The position numbers and the translations under genes were made by a program. The notes beneath the pieces were generated by a model, which was not told the origin of the DNA, made no database searches, and was given only the letters and a program-made list of their open reading frames with translations. A stretch of DNA of 34,400 nt, taken from contig NZ_JACSRD010000081.1 of the NCBI RefSeq assembly GCF_014879935.1, positions 1 through 34,400 on the forward strand, in the 5' to 3' direction. Source of the DNA: Prosthecobacter sp. (lineage in GTDB: Bacteria > Verrucomicrobiota > Verrucomicrobiia > Verrucomicrobiales > Verrucomicrobiaceae). Every line of letters begins with the position of its first letter. The first letter of the stretch is position 1. Below are positions 30,947-34,400 of the stretch, piece after piece.

Positions 30947-33900
30947 ATGTCCGACCCCGAGCCCAATCTGGAAGAAGCAAGCGTGCCTCATGAAGGCAGC
31001 ACCGGCTCCACATCCCCTGATTTGATCGAGGACGAGTGCGGACACCTGTTTGACGACATCGTGCCTTCACGCGGCTATCACATGGTGCCCATGGTCGGCA
31101 TCGGTGGCTCGGCAGGCAGCATCGCTCCGCTGCAGGATTTTTTCCGCGCGATGCCGGCGGACAGCGGCATGGTTTTCGTCGTCATCCTGCATCTTTCTCC
31201 CGCGCATGAGTCCAGCCTGGCCCAGGTGCTCGCCGGGGCCACTTCCATGCCGGTGTTGCAGGCTGCCGATGGCATGGCGGCCGAGGCCAACCACGTCTAT
31301 GTCATCCCGCCGGGGAAAAATCTCTCCGCCACGGATGGAAAGCTCCGCCTGAAACCGCTGGAGGTGGAGCGTGGCAGACGCGTGGTGGTGGATCTGTTCT
31401 TCCGCTCCCTGGCTGACACGCACGGTCCTCACGCCGCGGCGGTCATCTTGTCCGGCTGCGATGGGGACGGGGCGCTGGGCATCAAGCGCATCAAGGAACG
31501 CGGCGGCCTCACCATCGCCCAAGACCCGGAGGAGGCGATGCATACCGGCATGCCGTGCTCCGCGATTGAGACCGGCATGGTGGACTGGGTGCTGAAGGTC
31601 GCGCAGATGCCGGAGCGGTTGCTGGCTTACGTCAAAAAGGAGAAGAAGCTGCGACTGCCGCCGGAGGAAGGACCGCAGCCGGCCACGCCCGTGCAGCCCT
31701 CCGGCGATCAGGCGGAGGCGGCTTTGCGCGATGTGCTCACCTACCTGCGCACGCGCACCGGCCGTGACTTCTCCTATTACAAGCGGGCCACCATTCTCCG
31801 CCGCATCGCCCGGCGCATGCAGGTCAATGGCGTCGAGGACATGCCCGGCTATCTCGCCTTCCTCCGCATGCATCCGGGGGAGTCAGGGGCGCTGCTGCAG
31901 GACCTGCTCATCTCCGTGACGAATTTCTTCCGGGATCGCGAGGCCTTCGCGGCGCTGGAGCAGCTCATCCCGCGGCTGTTTGAAGGCAAAACCCAGAGCG
32001 ACTCCGTGCGCGTGTGGGTGCCCGCCTGCGCCACGGGGGAGGAGGCCTACTCCATCGCCATCCTGCTCCTGGAGCACGCGCGGAAGATGGAGGTGCCGCC
32101 CCCTTTGCAGGTCTTCGCCTGCGATCTGGATGACGATGCCATCGCCCAGGCTCGTGGCGGTCATTTTCAGGACGTCATCGAGGCGGACGTCAGCGAGGAC
32201 CGGCTGCGTCGGTTCTTCGTGAAGGAGCACGGCGGCTATCGCGTGCGGCGTGAGCTGCGTGAGATGGTGCTCTTCGCCGCGCATGATCTGCTGAAGAACG
32301 CGCCCTTTTCCCGCATGGACCTCATCTCCTGCCGGAATCTGCTCATCTATCTGAACCGTCCCGCGCAGGACCGTGTCTTCGACACCTTTCACTTCGCCCT
32401 GCGGCCCGGCGGCCTGCTTTTCCTGGGCACGTCCGAGTCCGTCGATGACGGCACCACGCTGTTCCGCACCCTCGACAAAAAACACCGCATCTACGAGCAC
32501 CAGTCGGCACCGCGTTCGGGACTGCCCGTCCCCACCGGCCCCAGCACCCTCCTGCGTGCCATCGAGGCGCAGGAGCGTGCCGACACCGGCCCGGTGGTGC
32601 ACGGCCGCCGCTTTCTGGCGGAGGCCGCCGCGTCCTTCCCGCCCATGCAGTCCCCGCCGCTGGACCGCTCCACCATGGCGGAGCTTCACTACAAGCTGCT
32701 GGAGCGTCTCTCGCCTCCCTCCGTCATCGTCAATGCCGACCATGACATCGTCCATCTCTCTGAAAATGCCGGCCGCTTTTTGAAATTCAGCGGCGGCGAG
32801 CCCACCGCCAATCTCCTGCGCCTCGTCGATCCCCTGGTGCGGGTGGAGCTGCGCGGCGCCCTGTTCCGCGCCGCGGAATCCAGCCTGCCCGTCACCGTCG
32901 CTGATCTGCCGCTGCAGGTCGAGGGCCAGCCGCGCCTGCTCGACATCCGCGTCACTCCGGCCACCGAGATCGCCTCCGGTTTCCTGCTTGTCGTGTTTGA
33001 AACGCGTGATCCCGTCGCCGGCGGCACCCGCCCTGATTCCGGAGAGCCGAGGGTCAGCGATGAACCCGTTGTGCGCCAGCTCGAACGCGAGCTGGAGCAG
33101 GTGAAAGGCCACCTGCGCGACACCATCGAGCAATACGAGGCCAGCACGGAGGAGATGAAGGCCAGCAACGAGGAACTGCAGGCCATGAACGAGGAGCTGC
33201 GCAGCGCCACCGAGGAGCTGGAGACCTCCCGCGAGGAACTGCAGTCCATCAACGAGGAGCTCACCACCGTGAACTCGGAGATGAAGGTCAAGGTGGACGA
33301 ACTGGCCAGCACGAACTCCGATCTCTCCAATCTGATGGCCTCCACCGCCATCGCCACCATCTTCCTGGATCGCGAGCTCGCCATCACCCGCTACACCCCC
33401 AGCGCGGTGGACCTCTTCCACCTCATCCCGGGGGATGTCGGCCGTCCGCTCGCCCACCTGAAGCACCGGCTCGACTACCCCGCGCTCATCAGCGACGCGG
33501 AGCAGGTCCTGCGCACCCTGGTGCCCGTCGAACGCGAGGTGCGGGATGAGGAGCGCTGGTTCCTCGCCCGCCTGCAGCCCTATCGCACCCTGGAGGACCA
33601 CATCGCCGGCGTCGTGCTCACCTTTGTGGACATCACCGAACGCCGCGAGGCCACGCAGATGCTCGCCTGTGAGCTGGATGCCATGACCCGCCTCTCCCAC
33701 GTCTCCTCCCAGCTCATCGTGGAAGGCGACGTGCAAATCCTGCTCGACGCCATCCTCGACGCGGCGGTGGCCATCATGCGGGCGGACGCTGGCACCGTGC
33801 AGTTGTACGACCAGGAGATGGAGTTGCTGCGGTTAGTGGCGCATCGTGGCGTGCCGCCGCAGGTGGCGGAACATTTCCTGGACGTGGACGCCGGGGCCAG

Positions 33901-34354
33901 CACCCCTTGCGGACGCGCTCTTCTCTCCGGGCACCGGGTCATCATGGATTTCGACACCGGGGCACCCGACCTCACCGGAAACGACCGCTGGCACCGCGAG
34001 GAGGCCGGACTGCTCACCGCGCAATCGACTCCCCTCGTCGCACGCTGCGGCCGCATCCTCGGCATGATCTCCACGCACTGGAAGCGCCACTTCCGCCCCA
34101 CAGAGCGAGAGCTGCGTTTCTTCGACCTCCTGGCACGGCAGGCCACCGACGCGCTGGAGCGCAAGCAGGCCGACGACCTGTTGCATGCACAGATGGACGA
34201 GCTGCAGCGCTTCAACGACGCGGCTGTCGGACGCGAGATCCGCATGATTGAGTTGAAGAAGGAAGTCAATGAGCTGCTCTCCCGACTCGACCTGCCGCCA
34301 CGCTACCGTGCCGATGACGGCAGCGAAGAAAACGCCCCGGCTGCTGAAGCTTGA
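30947..34354 (+). CDS. CheB-CheR-PAS-GAF fusion signalling protein
   Basis: The 1135-residue protein combines a CheB methylesterase domain (about 46-230; Ser55 in GIGGSAGS, His82 in HLSPAH, Asp174 in GCDGDGALG), a CheR methyltransferase domain (about 250-480; FSYYKRATILRRIARR, SAM-binding VPACATGEEAYS, FSRMDLISCRNLLIYL), a PAS-like domain (about 590-690), a long coiled coil (ELQAMNEELRSATEELETSR, about 715-800), a second PAS domain (about 805-905) and a GAF domain (about 935-1070). A short helical tail ends it. No histidine kinase domain is present. Such fusions may reset receptor-like signalling by methylation. The ATG at 30947 is preferred over one at 30893. The next frame overlaps its 3' end. 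Confidence 0.93.
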   Translation: MSDPEPNLEEASVPHEGSTGSTSPDLIEDECGHLFDDIVPSRGYHMVPMVGIGGSAGSIAPLQDFFRAMPADSGMVFVVILHLSPAHESSLAQVLAGATSMPVLQAADGMAAEANHVYVIPPGKNLSATDGKLRLKPLEVERGRRVVVDLFFRSLADTHGPHAAAVILSGCDGDGALGIKRIKERGGLTIAQDPEEAMHTGMPCSAIETGMVDWVLKVAQMPERLLAYVKKEKKLRLPPEEGPQPATPVQPSGDQAEAALRDVLTYLRTRTGRDFSYYKRATILRRIARRMQVNGVEDMPGYLAFLRMHPGESGALLQDLLISVTNFFRDREAFAALEQLIPRLFEGKTQSDSVRVWVPACATGEEAYSIAILLLEHARKMEVPPPLQVFACDLDDDAIAQARGGHFQDVIEADVSEDRLRRFFVKEHGGYRVRRELREMVLFAAHDLLKNAPFSRMDLISCRNLLIYLNRPAQDRVFDTFHFALRPGGLLFLGTSESVDDGTTLFRTLDKKHRIYEHQSAPRSGLPVPTGPSTLLRAIEAQERADTGPVVHGRRFLAEAAASFPPMQSPPLDRSTMAELHYKLLERLSPPSVIVNADHDIVHLSENAGRFLKFSGGEPTANLLRLVDPLVRVELRGALFRAAESSLPVTVADLPLQVEGQPRLLDIRVTPATEIASGFLLVVFETRDPVAGGTRPDSGEPRVSDEPVVRQLERELEQVKGHLRDTIEQYEASTEEMKASNEELQAMNEELRSATEELETSREELQSINEELTTVNSEMKVKVDELASTNSDLSNLMASTAIATIFLDRELAITRYTPSAVDLFHLIPGDVGRPLAHLKHRLDYPALISDAEQVLRTLVPVEREVRDEERWFLARLQPYRTLEDHIAGVVLTFVDITERREATQMLACELDAMTRLSHVSSQLIVEGDVQILLDAILDAAVAIMRADAGTVQLYDQEMELLRLVAHRGVPPQVAEHFLDVDAGASTPCGRALLSGHRVIMDFDTGAPDLTGNDRWHREEAGLLTAQSTPLVARCGRILGMISTHWKRHFRPTERELRFFDLLARQATDALERKQADDLLHAQMDELQRFNDAAVGREIRMIELKKEVNELLSRLDLPPRYRADDGSEENAPAAEA

Positions 34355-34400
34355 TCCGGTGTTTCGTTATTACGAAGGTTTCCGCGACGCGCCGGGCATC
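34314..34400 (+). CDS. Start of a downstream gene overlapping the CheB-CheR fusion, partial
   Basis: An ATG at 34314, in the +1 frame relative to the fusion gene, opens a frame that stays open to the window edge (29 codons, MTAAKKTPRLLKLDPVFRYY...). It overlaps the fusion gene by 41 bases. Genes placed this way after CheB-CheR fusions usually code for sensor kinases or response regulators, but nothing here identifies the product. The right edge cuts it off. Confidence 0.45.
   Translation, partial: MTAAKKTPRLLKLDPVFRYYEGFRDAPGI

Noticed and set aside
31883-33736. Minus-strand frame of 617 codons
   Set aside because: It is antisense to the CheB-CheR fusion; its His- and Gly-rich composition mirrors the biased codons of the real gene.
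30947-34354. Hybrid histidine kinase
   Set aside because: No H-box phosphoacceptor or HATPase motifs were found; the chain ends after a GAF domain and a short helix.

Overview
The window looks like a piece of a Verrucomicrobiota chromosome (Prosthecobacter/Verrucomicrobium-like). This is inferred from gene content: a DUF1501 Tat-exported protein, a multi-haem cytochrome followed by a beta-propeller protein, an ECF sigma factor paired with a von Willebrand A (YfbK-type) protein, a type II glutamine synthetase, a squalene-cyclase-like toroid protein, and heptanucleotide tandem repeats of a kind I associate with this phylum. The DNA is GC-rich and densely coding on both strands. No phage, plasmid, insertion sequence or CRISPR genes were seen. 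No species can be named without a database search.

Layout. (1) 1-2804, minus strand: an overlapping set of a very short kinase-fold protein, a PP2C phosphatase and an exported TPR-like protein that runs off the left edge. (2) 2965-5181, plus: glutamine synthetase II with a strong terminator, then an Mrp/ApbC-type Fe-S carrier ATPase. (3) 5185-5885: a REPIN-like inverted repeat pair and, on the minus strand, a sulfocyanin-like blue-copper protein with an altered axial ligand. (4) 6006-9195, plus: ECF sigma factor followed by a membrane vWA protein with an anti-sigma-like N-terminus. (5) 9284-14943: parvulin PPIase (minus), lipoprotein D,D-carboxypeptidase, zinc-ribbon membrane protein and DUF1501 protein (plus), and a terpenoid-cyclase-like toroid protein (minus). 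(6) 15056-21082, plus: tRNA-Leu(CAG), a UbiE/MenG methyltransferase, then a Tat-signal TIM-barrel isomerase, a DJ-1/PfpI protein, a pentahaem cytochrome c and a secreted beta-propeller protein. (7) 21129-21247: promoter and tRNA-Thr(TGT). (8) 21427-30129, plus: a tight four-gene unit of a duplicated FecR-domain protein, a two-partner-secretion exoprotein (TpsA) with a new-looking 48-residue C-terminal repeat, its outer-membrane transporter (TpsB) and a CHASE2 adenylate cyclase. (9) 30362-34400, plus: a small unknown protein, a CheB-CheR-PAS-GAF fusion without a kinase domain, and the start of an overlapping downstream gene.

The best candidate for an undescribed system is region 8. A periplasmic FecR-type protein, a secreted beta-helix protein with its pore, and a CHASE2 receptor cyclase are encoded with gaps of only 16 to 25 bases, which suggests a surface secretion and cAMP-signalling module. 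The second candidate is the minimal kinase-fold/PP2C/TPR operon in region 1. A third theme is the repeated use of 7-bp tandem repeats at four loci; two of them encode the signal peptides of exported redox proteins, and one forms a long hairpin around a start codon.
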